36,918 nucleotides of DNA from DASXAQ01 sp036406615 (GTDB lineage: Bacteria > Actinomycetota > UBA4738): NCBI GenBank assembly GCA_036406615.1, contig DASXAQ010000028.1, forward strand, positions 1-36,918, written 5' to 3'. The translations under genes were made by a program, and so were the position numbers. Under the pieces are notes generated by a model. It ran no database searches. It was not told where the DNA came from and was given only the letters and a program-made list of their open reading frames with translations. Of the stretch, positions 23,640 through 30,984 are shown in pieces (within the stretch, counting starts at the first letter, position 1; the number at the start of each line of letters is the position of its first letter).

Positions 23640-25016
23640 ATGGACGCGCCCGGCCAGGCGTCGGGCCCGCCGCGCTGGCGGGAGGTCTTCGGGGGACGCC
23701 TCGGCCGGTTGACGTTCGGGCTGTTCCTGCTCGAGGTGCTCGGCGCGGTCCAGATCCTGGTCGTCACCACCGTCATGCCGGCCGTGGTGGCCGACCTGGG
23801 GGGCATCAACCTCTACGGGTGGGCGTTCAGCGCGGCCAGCCTGGCGACGGTGATGACGATCCCGCTGGCCGGGCGGGCGACCGACCGCCTCGGGCCGGTG
23901 CGGCCGCTTGCCGTGATGCTCGGCGTGTTCGCGGTGGGGACGCTGGTGGCCGGGCTCGCGCCCTCGATGCCCGTGTTGATCATCGGGCGGTTCCTCCAGG
24001 GATCCGGCGCCGGCGCCCAGTTCGCCGTGTCGATCGCGACGGTCGCCATCGCGTACCCCGAGCGCCTGCGCCCGCGGGTCTTGGCGCTGCTGGCGGCGGC
24101 GTGGGTCGTGCCCGGCCTGGTGGGACCGTCGATCGGGGCGGCGCTGGCGAGCACCGTCGGGTGGCGGTGGGCGTTCCTGTTCCTGCTCCCGGTGCTCGGC
24201 CTGGCCGCCGCACTCGTCTTCCCGGGGCTCTCCCGCCTGCCCGCGCACCGCCCGAGCGGCGCCGAGGCTCCCATCCGCTGGGCGATCCAACTCGGCATCG
24301 GGGCCGCGGCGCTGCTGGGCGGGGTCACGGACGCGAGGTGGGCGACGCTTCCCCTGGTGGCGGTGGGCCTGGCCTTGGTCATCCCGGCGCTTCGGCGGCT
24401 GGTGACCGGCGACGACGCCGCGTCGCGGCGGGCGCTGTCGTGGGCGCTGGCCGCCGGCTTCCTGGTGACGTTCGCGTTCTTCGCCACCGACGGCTTCGTG
24501 CCGTTGATGCTCACGCGCGTGCGCGGGCTCAGCGTCTTCGAGGCCAGCCTGATCATCACGCTGGCGACCGTCGCCTGGTCGGCCGGCAGCTGGTGGCAGT
24601 CGCGGGTCGCCGCGACGGCCGCGCCGTCCCGGCTGGTGGGCGCCGGGGGGACGGCGATCGCCCTGGGCACCGTCGGCGTGGCGGCCGGCCTTGTTCACTG
24701 GCCGCTGGCGATCCCGTTCGCGGCGTGGGTCGTGGCCGGGGTCGGGATCGGCGTGGCCTATCCCACGGTGTACCTGGTGACGATGGACCGGGCCGGCACG
24801 GGCACCGAGGCCGGAACCGTGGCGCTGCTCCTGGTCATCGACACCCTGGGCACGGCGATCGGGACGGGGTTGGGGGGCAGCGCGATCGCGGTGGCGACCG
24901 CCCGCGGCGCCGGCCTGAGCGCCGGGCTCGCCGGCGCGTTCGCCCTGGCCCTCCTCGGGGCGGTGGGGCTCGTGGGCGTCGCGCCCAGGCTCGGCCGAGC
25001 GCCGGCCGCGTCGTGA
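23640..25016 (+). CDS. MFS transporter (drug:H+ antiporter type)
   Basis: A 458-residue membrane protein with about 12-14 hydrophobic helices. It carries the MFS motif between helices 2 and 3 (GRATDRLGPVRPLAV), the antiporter-type helix-5 pattern (VVPGLVGPSIGAAL, like motif C) and the early LVVTTVMPAVVADLGG typical of the EmrB/QacA DHA group. It probably exports small molecules in exchange for protons. Placement 4 bp after the gamma-lyase gene suggests co-transcription and perhaps export of a sulfur metabolite, but the substrate cannot be read. Confidence 0.85.
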   Translation: MDAPGQASGPPRWREVFGGRLGRLTFGLFLLEVLGAVQILVVTTVMPAVVADLGGINLYGWAFSAASLATVMTIPLAGRATDRLGPVRPLAVMLGVFAVGTLVAGLAPSMPVLIIGRFLQGSGAGAQFAVSIATVAIAYPERLRPRVLALLAAAWVVPGLVGPSIGAALASTVGWRWAFLFLLPVLGLAAALVFPGLSRLPAHRPSGAEAPIRWAIQLGIGAAALLGGVTDARWATLPLVAVGLALVIPALRRLVTGDDAASRRALSWALAAGFLVTFAFFATDGFVPLMLTRVRGLSVFEASLIITLATVAWSAGSWWQSRVAATAAPSRLVGAGGTAIALGTVGVAAGLVHWPLAIPFAAWVVAGVGIGVAYPTVYLVTMDRAGTGTEAGTVALLLVIDTLGTAIGTGLGGSAIAVATARGAGLSAGLAGAFALALLGAVGLVGVAPRLGRAPAAS

Positions 25017-25026
25017 CCCGCCGCGA

Positions 25027-25044
25027 TCCCAGCTGAAGCTGGGG
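25027..25044 (+). terminator. Hairpin after the transsulfuration/MFS operon
   Basis: CCCAGC (25028-25033), loop TGAA, GCTGGG (25038-25043) is a perfect 6-bp GC stem, extendable by a T-G pair, beginning 11 nt after the MFS stop. There is no T-tract, which is common for candidate terminators in high-GC actinobacteria. Confidence 0.5.
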
Positions 25045-25104
25045 GCAAACCGCACGGCACACCGCGCGGGATCGAATCCGGGAACCTTGCGCCGGAGCCC
25101 CGCA

Positions 25105-25110
25105 TAGCAT
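25105..25110 (+). promoter_or_regulatory. Candidate -10 box, leaderless second PQQ-type dehydrogenase
   Basis: TAGCAT, 6 nt before the ATG at 25117, with no ribosome-binding site between. The rest of the 100-bp gap upstream holds only the hairpin near 25035. Confidence 0.5.
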
Positions 25111-25116
25111 GGGGCG

Positions 25117-26415
25117 ATGGCGCGCGCGAGGACGTTGGCCACGGCGGCGGTGCTGCTCGCGACGGCCGGCGCCGTCGTCGTGTCATCGTCCGTGGGCGCG
25201 CGCGCAGGTGGACCGGCGGTGCAGGTGGTCGCGCGAGGTCTGGACTTCCCGACGAACTTCGCGTTCGCGCCCGACGGGCGCATCTTCTTCAACGAGAAGG
25301 AGACCGGCCGCGTCCGCATCATCCAGAACGGCAGCCTGCTCGCGCGGCCCTTCGTCACGCTGGCCGCGCTGGGCGGCGGGGAGCGCGGGATGCTCGGCCT
25401 GGCGCTCGCGCCGGACTTCCCCGCCGATCCGTGGGTGTACGTCTATTACACGAATCGCCTCACGGGCCGCAACGAGCTGGCTCGCATCCGCGCGCGGGGA
25501 GACCGCGGCACGACCGTCCAGCGCCTGTTCACGTTCCTGCCGGCCACGTCCGGCATTCACAACGGCGGCGACATCGCGTTCGGGCCGGATGGGAAGCTCT
25601 ACGTGGTGCTGGGAGAGACCGGCGACGAGAGCCTGGCGCAGAATCGAAACAGCCTGGGCGGCAAGGTCATCCGGCTGAACGCCGACGGGTCCGTTCCGTC
25701 GGACAACCCGTACGGCGCCACGAACCCCGTGTGGTCCTACGGGCATCGCAACTCGTTCGGCCTGTGCGTCGACTCGGCGGACGGGCAGCTGTGGGAGACG
25801 GAGAACGGCCCCACGTCCGACGACGAGGTCAACCACATCCTGCGAGGGCGCAACTACGGGTGGCCACTGCACCTGGGCGCCGGCGGTGCGCCGCAGTTCC
25901 AGCCGCCGGCCCTGGTGTTCCCTCAGGTGATCGTGCCGACCGGATGCGCGTTCTGGTCGCAGCGCCGGGGCGCGACGCCGGTCATGTGGTTCGGCGACTA
26001 CCACGGCACCCTGCACCGGACCAGCCCCCTGCCCGGCGGGCGGCTCGCGAACCACGACGTCCTGAGCGCGGGCAACGGCATCACCGACGTCGAGGTCGGT
26101 CCGGACGGCAACCTGTACTTCTCGACGACGAACTCGATCGAGCGCATCCTGGCCACGGGGCCGCCGTCGACGCCGGGAGCCTCGGCGCCGCCGCCGCTTC
26201 CGGGGCCCGTCGGTTCGGTCCCGGTGACGGTCCCGACCGTCGCCGCGCCCTCGGGCGGCTCCCACGCCGCGGCCATCGGGATCGGCGCCGGCGCCGCGAT
26301 CGTGGCGGGACTCGCAGCGTGGGCGACCGTGGTGGCCCGTCGGCGCCGCCGGCGCGGCGCCCCACCGCCGGGCACGCCTACGCGCTCGCCGCCGGCTACG
26401 CCTTCGGGCGCTTGA
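25117..26415 (+). CDS. Membrane-anchored PQQ-dependent sugar dehydrogenase-type propeller protein
   Basis: A 432-residue protein. It has an N-terminal signal (about 1-30), a glucose/sorbosone dehydrogenase propeller (NFAFAPDGRIFFNEKETGRV, GERGMLGLALAPDF, HNGGDIAFGPDGKLYVVLGE, NSFGLCVD, LWETENGPTSDDEVN), a Pro-rich spacer (about 350-375) and a C-terminal membrane helix followed by RRRRRRG. The propeller therefore sits outside the cell, tethered by its C-terminus. It is related to the secreted protein at 19.0-20.1 kb but lacks that protein's extra Cys clusters. A monocistronic, probably leaderless message; its 3' end overlaps the DUF4177 gene by 20 bp in convergent orientation. Confidence 0.83.
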   Translation: MARARTLATAAVLLATAGAVVVSSSVGARAGGPAVQVVARGLDFPTNFAFAPDGRIFFNEKETGRVRIIQNGSLLARPFVTLAALGGGERGMLGLALAPDFPADPWVYVYYTNRLTGRNELARIRARGDRGTTVQRLFTFLPATSGIHNGGDIAFGPDGKLYVVLGETGDESLAQNRNSLGGKVIRLNADGSVPSDNPYGATNPVWSYGHRNSFGLCVDSADGQLWETENGPTSDDEVNHILRGRNYGWPLHLGAGGAPQFQPPALVFPQVIVPTGCAFWSQRRGATPVMWFGDYHGTLHRTSPLPGGRLANHDVLSAGNGITDVEVGPDGNLYFSTTNSIERILATGPPSTPGASAPPPLPGPVGSVPVTVPTVAAPSGGSHAAAIGIGAGAAIVAGLAAWATVVARRRRRRGAPPPGTPTRSPPATPSGA

Positions 26416-26560
26416 GGTAGGCGACCAGCGACGTTCCGCCGGCCGGCGTCTCCTGCTGCAGCACGCCGACCAGCTCCCAGCCGTCCGCGCCGAAGTTGTT
26501 GAGGATCTCCCCGGGGTTGTGCGCCAGCAGCGGCGCCACGAAGTACTCCCACGTCTGCAT
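26396..26560 (-). CDS. Small DUF4177-like protein
   Basis: A 54-residue protein read directly from the minus strand. It starts MQTWEYFVAPLLAHN and contains ILNNFGADGWELVGVLQQE, then a final strand SLVAYLKRP. The WEY start, the LNxxGxxGWELV core and the length match DUF4177, a widespread small family of unknown function. GGAGGGA lies 7 nt before the ATG. It follows the CoA-binding gene by 4 bp, so it is the last gene of a three-gene unit. It overlaps the end of the convergent dehydrogenase gene by 20 bp. Confidence 0.82.
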   Translation of the reverse strand: MQTWEYFVAPLLAHNPGEILNNFGADGWELVGVLQQETPAGGTSLVAYLKRPKA

Positions 26561-26564
26561 CGGA

Positions 26565-26984
26565 CTATCCCTCCAAGCGTTCGTGTTCGCGCATGATACA
26601 GACGCCCATGACGACGTCGAGCCCGGCGGCCTCGGCGATGCGGGCGGCCTCGGGGTTGACGATGCCCTCCTGCAGCCACAGCACCCTCGCCCCGACCCGC
26701 ACGGCCTGCTCGGCCACCTCCGGCGTCGCCTCGGCGCGGCGGAACACGTCCACGGCGTCGATCGGCTCCGGCACCTCGAGCAGCGAGGGGTACGCGCGCT
26801 CGCCGAGAACCGCCGTCTCGTTCGGGTTCACCGGGATGATGCGATACCCCTTGGCCTGGAGGTAGGACGCGACGCGGTGCGATGGGCGCCAGTCCTTCGA
26901 GGAGAGCCCGACGACGGCGACCGTTCGGGCGTCGCCCAGGATCGACCGAAGCTCCTCGTCCCCGGGAACGACGGCGGCGCTCAC
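26565..26984 (-). CDS. CoA-binding domain protein (YccU-like)
   Basis: A 139-residue Rossmann-like protein of the CoA_binding family: ARTVAVVGLSSKDWRPSH at the nucleotide loop, YRIIPVNPNE, YPSLLEVPEPIDAVDVFR, VLWLQEGIVNPEA and the ending VVMGVCIMREHERL. The family resembles the CoA-binding part of succinyl-CoA synthetase; its role is unproven. The GTG start overlaps the stop of the NUDIX gene (GTGA). Pairing with a CoA-diphosphatase-type NUDIX enzyme suggests a shared CoA-related job, which is an inference. Confidence 0.85.
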   Translation of the reverse strand: MSAAVVPGDEELRSILGDARTVAVVGLSSKDWRPSHRVASYLQAKGYRIIPVNPNETAVLGERAYPSLLEVPEPIDAVDVFRRAEATPEVAEQAVRVGARVLWLQEGIVNPEAARIAEAAGLDVVMGVCIMREHERLEG

Positions 26985-27562
26985 GACGCGCCCGGCTCGT
27001 CGAGGGCGTCCAGGAACGAACGCAGGATCCGGCCCGTGGCGCCCCAGATCACGTGGTCGTCCACCTCGAACACGAAGGTGGTGAACCGGCGGCCGTCTCG
27101 TTCGAATTCCCGCTCTTCGCCAACCGACGCCAGCGTGCGGACGGGCACGGCGAAGACCTGTGCGATCTCGGCTTCGTTGGGGACGAACGAGGGCTCGGCC
27201 TCGAGCACCCCGACGAACGGCACGATGAGCAGACCGCTCACATGCGTGGGCACCGGCGGTAACGTTCCGGCGAGGCTGACGCCAGCCGGGTCGATGCCGA
27301 CCTCCTCCTGCGCCTCGCGAAGCGCCGCGTCGGCCAGGTCCTCGCCGTCCTCGGGGAGCCCGCCCGGGAAGGAAATCTCGCCCGCGTGGCGGGACAGCGA
27401 CATGGTGCGCTCGGTGAACACCAGCCGGGGGTGTTCGCCGTCGGCGATGACGGGGACCAGCACCGCCGCGGGGCTCGTTCCCGGCACGTCCAGGTCGGCG
27501 GCGGCCGGCGCCTCGGGCAGCCTGCGGGAGAGCCGTTCGCGCAGGAGGGTGGACGGGTACAT
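26981..27562 (-). CDS. NUDIX hydrolase, CoA diphosphatase (NudL)-like
   Basis: A 193-residue NUDIX enzyme. The catalytic box spans residues 68-90: G68, E74, then REAQEEVGI. It is preceded by FTERTMSLSRHAGEISFPGG, the signature of the NudL/YeaB group that hydrolyses CoA and its derivatives to 3',5'-ADP and phosphopantetheine. The ATG at 27562 follows a TAGCAT -10-like box by 9 nt. First gene of the unit with the CoA-binding and DUF4177 genes; divergent from the flavin oxidoreductase gene 30 bp away. Confidence 0.88.
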   Translation of the reverse strand: MYPSTLLRERLSRRLPEAPAAADLDVPGTSPAAVLVPVIADGEHPRLVFTERTMSLSRHAGEISFPGGLPEDGEDLADAALREAQEEVGIDPAGVSLAGTLPPVPTHVSGLLIVPFVGVLEAEPSFVPNEAEIAQVFAVPVRTLASVGEEREFERDGRRFTTFVFEVDDHVIWGATGRILRSFLDALDEPGAS

Positions 27563-27571
27563 TCGACATCC

Positions 27572-27577
27572 ATGCTA
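27572..27577 (-). promoter_or_regulatory. Candidate -10 box for the NUDIX operon
   Basis: TAGCAT on the minus strand, 9 nt before the ATG at 27562. It lies in a GCTAGC palindrome within the 30-bp gap shared with the divergent oxidoreductase gene. Confidence 0.4.
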
Positions 27578-27592
27578 GCGAGGGGTGCGTGA

Positions 27593-28954
27593 GTGGAACG
27601 GGTTGACGTGTTCGTCGTGGGAGGCGGCGGCACCGGCTCGGACGTCACGTACGCACTCGCGGGACACGGCCTGAACGTCGTGATGGCCGAGCGCGAGGTG
27701 CTCGGGGGCGAGTGCGCCCACTTCGGGTGCGACCCGACGAAGGCCATGCTGAAGGCCGCGCGCGTCGCGTCGTCCGCGCGACGGGCCGGCGAGTTCGGCA
27801 TCCGCGTCGGTGCGGTCGAGGTCGACTTCCCCGCGGTGATGGCCCGCGTCCGCCGGCTGATCGACGAGGAGACCTCGGCAGGAGCGTCCCTGTACGAGGA
27901 GCGAGGCGCGCGAGTGCTGCAACAGCAGGCGCGCGTCACGGCGCCGCATCGCGTGGAGGCCGCCGATGGCACCGTTTTCCACGCCGACCGAATCGTGCTC
28001 ACGACGGGATCGGCGCCCTCGGCCCCGCCGATCGACGGGCTCGAGGACGGGGGCTTCTGGACGAACCGCGAGGCGATCTGGCACGGCGAGGGCGTGCCCG
28101 CGTCGCTCGCGATCCTCGGCGCGGGGGCGATCGGCATCGAGTTCGCGCAGATCTACGCCAGGTTCGGCGCGCGCGTCACGTTGCTGGAGGCGCTGCCGCG
28201 GTGCCTGCCACCCGAGGACCCCGACGCGTCGGCGGCGATCCGCGAGTCGCTTGAGGCCGAAGGCATCGCGATCGCGACCGGCGTCCGCGTCACTCGCGCG
28301 TCGCGCACCGGCGGCGGCGGCTGGCACCTGGAGGTCGAGGGCCGTGAGCCGGTCGAGGCCGATCGCCTGCTGGTGGCCACCGGGCGAAAGCCGGTGTTCG
28401 ACGTGCACGACCTGGACGCGGCCGGGATCGAGCTGGACGACGACGGCCGGCCGGTGCTCGACGAGACGCTGCGCACGACCGGCGAGGACGTCTGGGCCGG
28501 CGGGGACGCGACCGGGCGGCACCTGTTCACCCACGTCGGCGGGTACGAGGCCCAGGTGATCGTGAACGACATCCTCGGCACGCCCATCCCCCGCGACTAC
28601 CGGATCGTGCCGCGGGTGACCTTCTGCGAGCCGGAGGTGGCCAGCGTCGGCCTCACGGAAGACCAGGCGCGCACGGCGGGGCGCGCGGTCACGATCGGGA
28701 CGTCGAAGCTGGCCGACAACCCGCGCGCGTTCCTCGAGGGCGAGACCGCCGGCCTGGTCAAGATCGTGGCCGACCGCGACACCGGCGAGGTCCTGGGCGG
28801 CCACATCGTGGGCGAGCACGCGGGCGAGCTGATCGGCGAGGTGATCGCCGCGATGGCCGGTCACGTACCGGCCTCCGCCGTCGCCGGCGCGATCCACCCC
28901 TACCCCACCCTGTCCGAGGCGGTTCGCGCGGCGTTCGTGGCGCTGGACCGCTGA
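27593..28954 (+). CDS. Class I flavoprotein disulfide oxidoreductase (dihydrolipoamide dehydrogenase / mercuric reductase-like)
   Basis: A 453-residue FAD/NAD(P) enzyme: N-terminal FAD motif VVGGGGTGSDV, redox-active disulfide Cys41/Cys46 in GGECAHFGCDPTK, second Rossmann motif ILGAGAIGIEFAQIYARFG, and VWAGGDATG binding FAD. The C-terminal active-site strand reads AIHPYPTLSEA, so the catalytic base His of lipoamide dehydrogenases (HAHPT) is Tyr, as in some MerA/transhydrogenase-like members. It is thus probably not the E3 of the 2-oxoacid dehydrogenase at 33.7 kb. No vicinal Cys for mercury are seen. GTG start; substrate unknown. Confidence 0.85.
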   Translation: MERVDVFVVGGGGTGSDVTYALAGHGLNVVMAEREVLGGECAHFGCDPTKAMLKAARVASSARRAGEFGIRVGAVEVDFPAVMARVRRLIDEETSAGASLYEERGARVLQQQARVTAPHRVEAADGTVFHADRIVLTTGSAPSAPPIDGLEDGGFWTNREAIWHGEGVPASLAILGAGAIGIEFAQIYARFGARVTLLEALPRCLPPEDPDASAAIRESLEAEGIAIATGVRVTRASRTGGGGWHLEVEGREPVEADRLLVATGRKPVFDVHDLDAAGIELDDDGRPVLDETLRTTGEDVWAGGDATGRHLFTHVGGYEAQVIVNDILGTPIPRDYRIVPRVTFCEPEVASVGLTEDQARTAGRAVTIGTSKLADNPRAFLEGETAGLVKIVADRDTGEVLGGHIVGEHAGELIGEVIAAMAGHVPASAVAGAIHPYPTLSEAVRAAFVALDR

Positions 28955-29000
28955 CGCGGGCGAGGAATCCAGGGCTGCGTTCGGATCCGTGAGCCGCCGA

Positions 29001-29006
29001 TATCAT
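29001..29006 (+). promoter_or_regulatory. Candidate -10 box, leaderless IscA/HesB gene
   Basis: TATCAT (5 of 6 to TATAAT), 7 nt before the ATG at 29014. It overlaps the upstream ATG at 29005 and therefore argues against that start. Confidence 0.5.
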
Positions 29007-29013
29007 GGAGGTC

Positions 29014-29361
29014 ATGGATTCGAACACGGCCACCGGCCCCGTCGGGGTCACCGAGCAGGCGGCGCGCAAGGCCGTCGCGCTCGCCTCGAAGGAGGGACAC
29101 GCCGAAGCGCTGCTGCGTCTGCGGGTCCTGGCCGGCGGGTGCTCGGGGTTCTCCTACAAGCTGTCGTTCGAGGACGCGCCCGCCGAGGGCGATGCGATCG
29201 TCGAGGCGTTCGGGTTGCGCGTGCTGGTCGACCCGGCGTCCGCCCCGATCGTGGCCGGATCGACGATCGAGTTCAGCGACGCGATGCTCGGCGGTGGCTT
29301 CAAGGTGAACAACCCGCAGGCGATCCACGAGTGCGCCTGCGGCGAATCCTTCTCCGTCTAG
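29014..29361 (+). CDS. Iron-sulfur cluster carrier/insertion protein, IscA/ErpA/HesB family
   Basis: A 115-residue A-type carrier that delivers Fe-S clusters to target enzymes. Seen are the three conserved cysteines Cys43 (LAGGCSGFSY), Cys107 and Cys109 (HECACGESFSV), plus DPASAPIVAGSTIEF and GGGFKVNNP. I chose the ATG at 29014 because a TATCAT -10 lies 7 nt before it. The ATG at 29005 would add three residues and lies inside that box. Single gene; its stop shares the CTAG palindrome with the stop of the convergent SDR gene. Confidence 0.92.
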   Translation: MDSNTATGPVGVTEQAARKAVALASKEGHAEALLRLRVLAGGCSGFSYKLSFEDAPAEGDAIVEAFGLRVLVDPASAPIVAGSTIEFSDAMLGGGFKVNNPQAIHECACGESFSV

Positions 29362-30062
29362 GACAGCAGCCAGCCGCCGTCCACGTTCAGGTTGACGCCA
29401 TTCACGCCGGTGTTCTCCAGGAGGAACACCACCGCGTCCACGATCTCCCGCATCGTGACGAGCCGGCCGATCGGCGTCCGTGCCCGGTGCGGCTCCAGGA
29501 CGCTCTCGGGCTTGGCGGCCCAGTAGGGGCTGTCGACCACGAAGCCGGGGTGCACGGCGTTGACCCGGACCGGCGCCAACTCGAGGGCCATCGCGCGCAC
29601 CATCCCGGTGACCGCGCCGTTGACGGTCGACACGGTCGTGGAGCCGACGTACGGCCGCTCCTTCGCCAGGCCCCCGAACAGAACGATCGACCCGTCCTCG
29701 ACGATGCGCGACGACAGCGCGTGGACGACCTCCGTGTACCCCACCAGCTTGAGCATGGCCAGCCGCGTCGCGCGATCGATCGCGTAGTCGCGCACGGTGT
29801 TCTCGTCGCGCTCGATCGCCGCGATGACCAGATGCTTCACCGGCCCGACCTCGGCCAGCGCCGGCGCGATGCCGTCGGGCTGGGCCAGGTCCATCGCGAC
29901 GCCGCGGGTCGAGCCGCCGATCGCGGCGGCGGCCGAGCGGGCGCGGTCTTCATCGCGGCCCGTCAGGACCACGTCCACCCCGCGCTCCGCGTAGTGCGCC
30001 GCGACCTCCCGGCCGATGCCGGACGTGCCCCCGGCGACCACCACGGCGCCGCCGGCGCTCAC
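29358..30062 (-). CDS. SDR-fold protein lacking the catalytic Tyr/Lys
   Basis: A 234-residue Rossmann protein. The NAD(P) loop GGTSGIGREVA (11-21), TGRDEDRARS and the C-terminal GVNLNVDGGWLLS are typical of short-chain dehydrogenases. Where active SDRs have Ser, Tyr and Lys, this one reads Gly130, Val144 and Asn148 (VSTVNGAVTGMVRAMALEL), and the NAG motif is AAI. Standard hydride-transfer chemistry is therefore doubtful; it may use another mechanism or bind without catalysis. The GTG start lies 22 bp after the bicupin stop, last in the minus-strand cluster. Confidence 0.82.
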   Translation of the reverse strand: MSAGGAVVVAGGTSGIGREVAAHYAERGVDVVLTGRDEDRARSAAAAIGGSTRGVAMDLAQPDGIAPALAEVGPVKHLVIAAIERDENTVRDYAIDRATRLAMLKLVGYTEVVHALSSRIVEDGSIVLFGGLAKERPYVGSTTVSTVNGAVTGMVRAMALELAPVRVNAVHPGFVVDSPYWAAKPESVLEPHRARTPIGRLVTMREIVDAVVFLLENTGVNGVNLNVDGGWLLS

Positions 30063-30084
30063 CCGGTCGCCTCGCCGCGCGCGG

Positions 30085-30984
30085 TCACGTCGGTTCGCCC
30101 AGGGCGTCGCGAAGGTACGTCCAGTCGCGGGCGAACCGGTACGAGTGCCGCCCGGGCGGCTGCGGGGCCTGTGTCTCCAGCCACCGCACCGCCGCACCCG
30201 AAGCGTTGGTGAACCCGTGCACGCACCCCACGCCGGCGAACGCGACGTCGCCGGGGACCAGGTGGTAGGGCTGGTCGTCGAACGTGGCGTCGACCTCGCC
30301 GTCGAGGATCAGGTACGTCTCCTCGAAGGGATGGTCGTGCGGCCCCGCCAGCCCGTCGGGCTCGTACTGCACCATGAACATCGTCGTCAGGTCGGCGCCC
30401 AGGTCCGAGTCGATCATCATCTTCACGGTGATCCCGCTGTAGGCCAGCAGCGCCGTGCGCATGCTCGCCGACACCGCGAGCATGTCCTGCGTCTGCCTTT
30501 CGACGTCCATGTTCGAGGGCTCGATGTGCCCGAACCGGCGCGTGCGCGGGTCCCGAACGTCCACCGTGATCGGCTCGGCGGGCGGCAGGTCGGCGACGAA
30601 ATACGTGTCGCCCGCGAAGCGGGCGCGGGGCTGAGGCGACGACATCGCCGCCAGGCGCGTCACGGTCGTCCCGTCGTTTCGAAGCGCGTGCGGGACGGCG
30701 ATCGGGATCAGGCCGTAGTCGCCCGCGCGCAGGAGGAACGCTCCCTCCGAGGTTCGAAGCGTCAGCTGCCCGTCCAGGACGAACAGGGTCTCCTCGTAGG
30801 CGTGCACGTGCGCCCCGAGCCAACCGCCCGGCTCCACCTCGACGATCCCGAACCCCGTGTGGACCGCCGGCGTCGATTCGTCCAGGATCGGCCAGCGCCG
30901 AAAGCCCTCGGACCGCCCCACGAGCGGCGGCGGAACGACGAAGGCGGCCTCGCCCGCCCGGCGCACCAGGTGCGCTGAGGTCAC
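30085..30984 (-). CDS. Bicupin domain protein
   Basis: A 299-residue protein with two cupin barrels. Cupin 1 (about 45-105) has HVHAYEETLFVLDG and PHAL. Cupin 2 (about 205-270) has HDHPFEETYLILDG and VHGF. Both keep the His-x-His, Glu and second His metal ligands, so two metal sites are expected. Bicupins include oxygenases, decarboxylases and ureidoglycine aminohydrolase; I cannot choose among them. The GTG start overlaps the stop of the amidohydrolase gene (GTGA), implying a joint pathway. Confidence 0.85.
   Translation of the reverse strand: MTSAHLVRRAGEAAFVVPPPLVGRSEGFRRWPILDESTPAVHTGFGIVEVEPGGWLGAHVHAYEETLFVLDGQLTLRTSEGAFLLRAGDYGLIPIAVPHALRNDGTTVTRLAAMSSPQPRARFAGDTYFVADLPPAEPITVDVRDPRTRRFGHIEPSNMDVERQTQDMLAVSASMRTALLAYSGITVKMMIDSDLGADLTTMFMVQYEPDGLAGPHDHPFEETYLILDGEVDATFDDQPYHLVPGDVAFAGVGCVHGFTNASGAAVRWLETQAPQPPGRHSYRFARDWTYLRDALGEPT

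Noticed and set aside
25055..25090. Sequence resembling a tRNA T-arm (GATCGAATCCGGG).
   Set aside because: The flanking bases do not form the 5-bp T-stem, and no acceptor, D or anticodon arm can be built in the 100-bp gap.
27593..28954. Assignment as E3 for the E1 genes at 33.7 kb.
   Set aside because: The catalytic His of lipoamide dehydrogenases is Tyr, and the gene is 5 kb away in a different transcription unit.
29005..29013. ATG at 29005 as start of the HesB gene.
   Set aside because: It overlaps the TATCAT -10 box, while the ATG at 29014 lies 7 nt after that box and still gives the full family domain.
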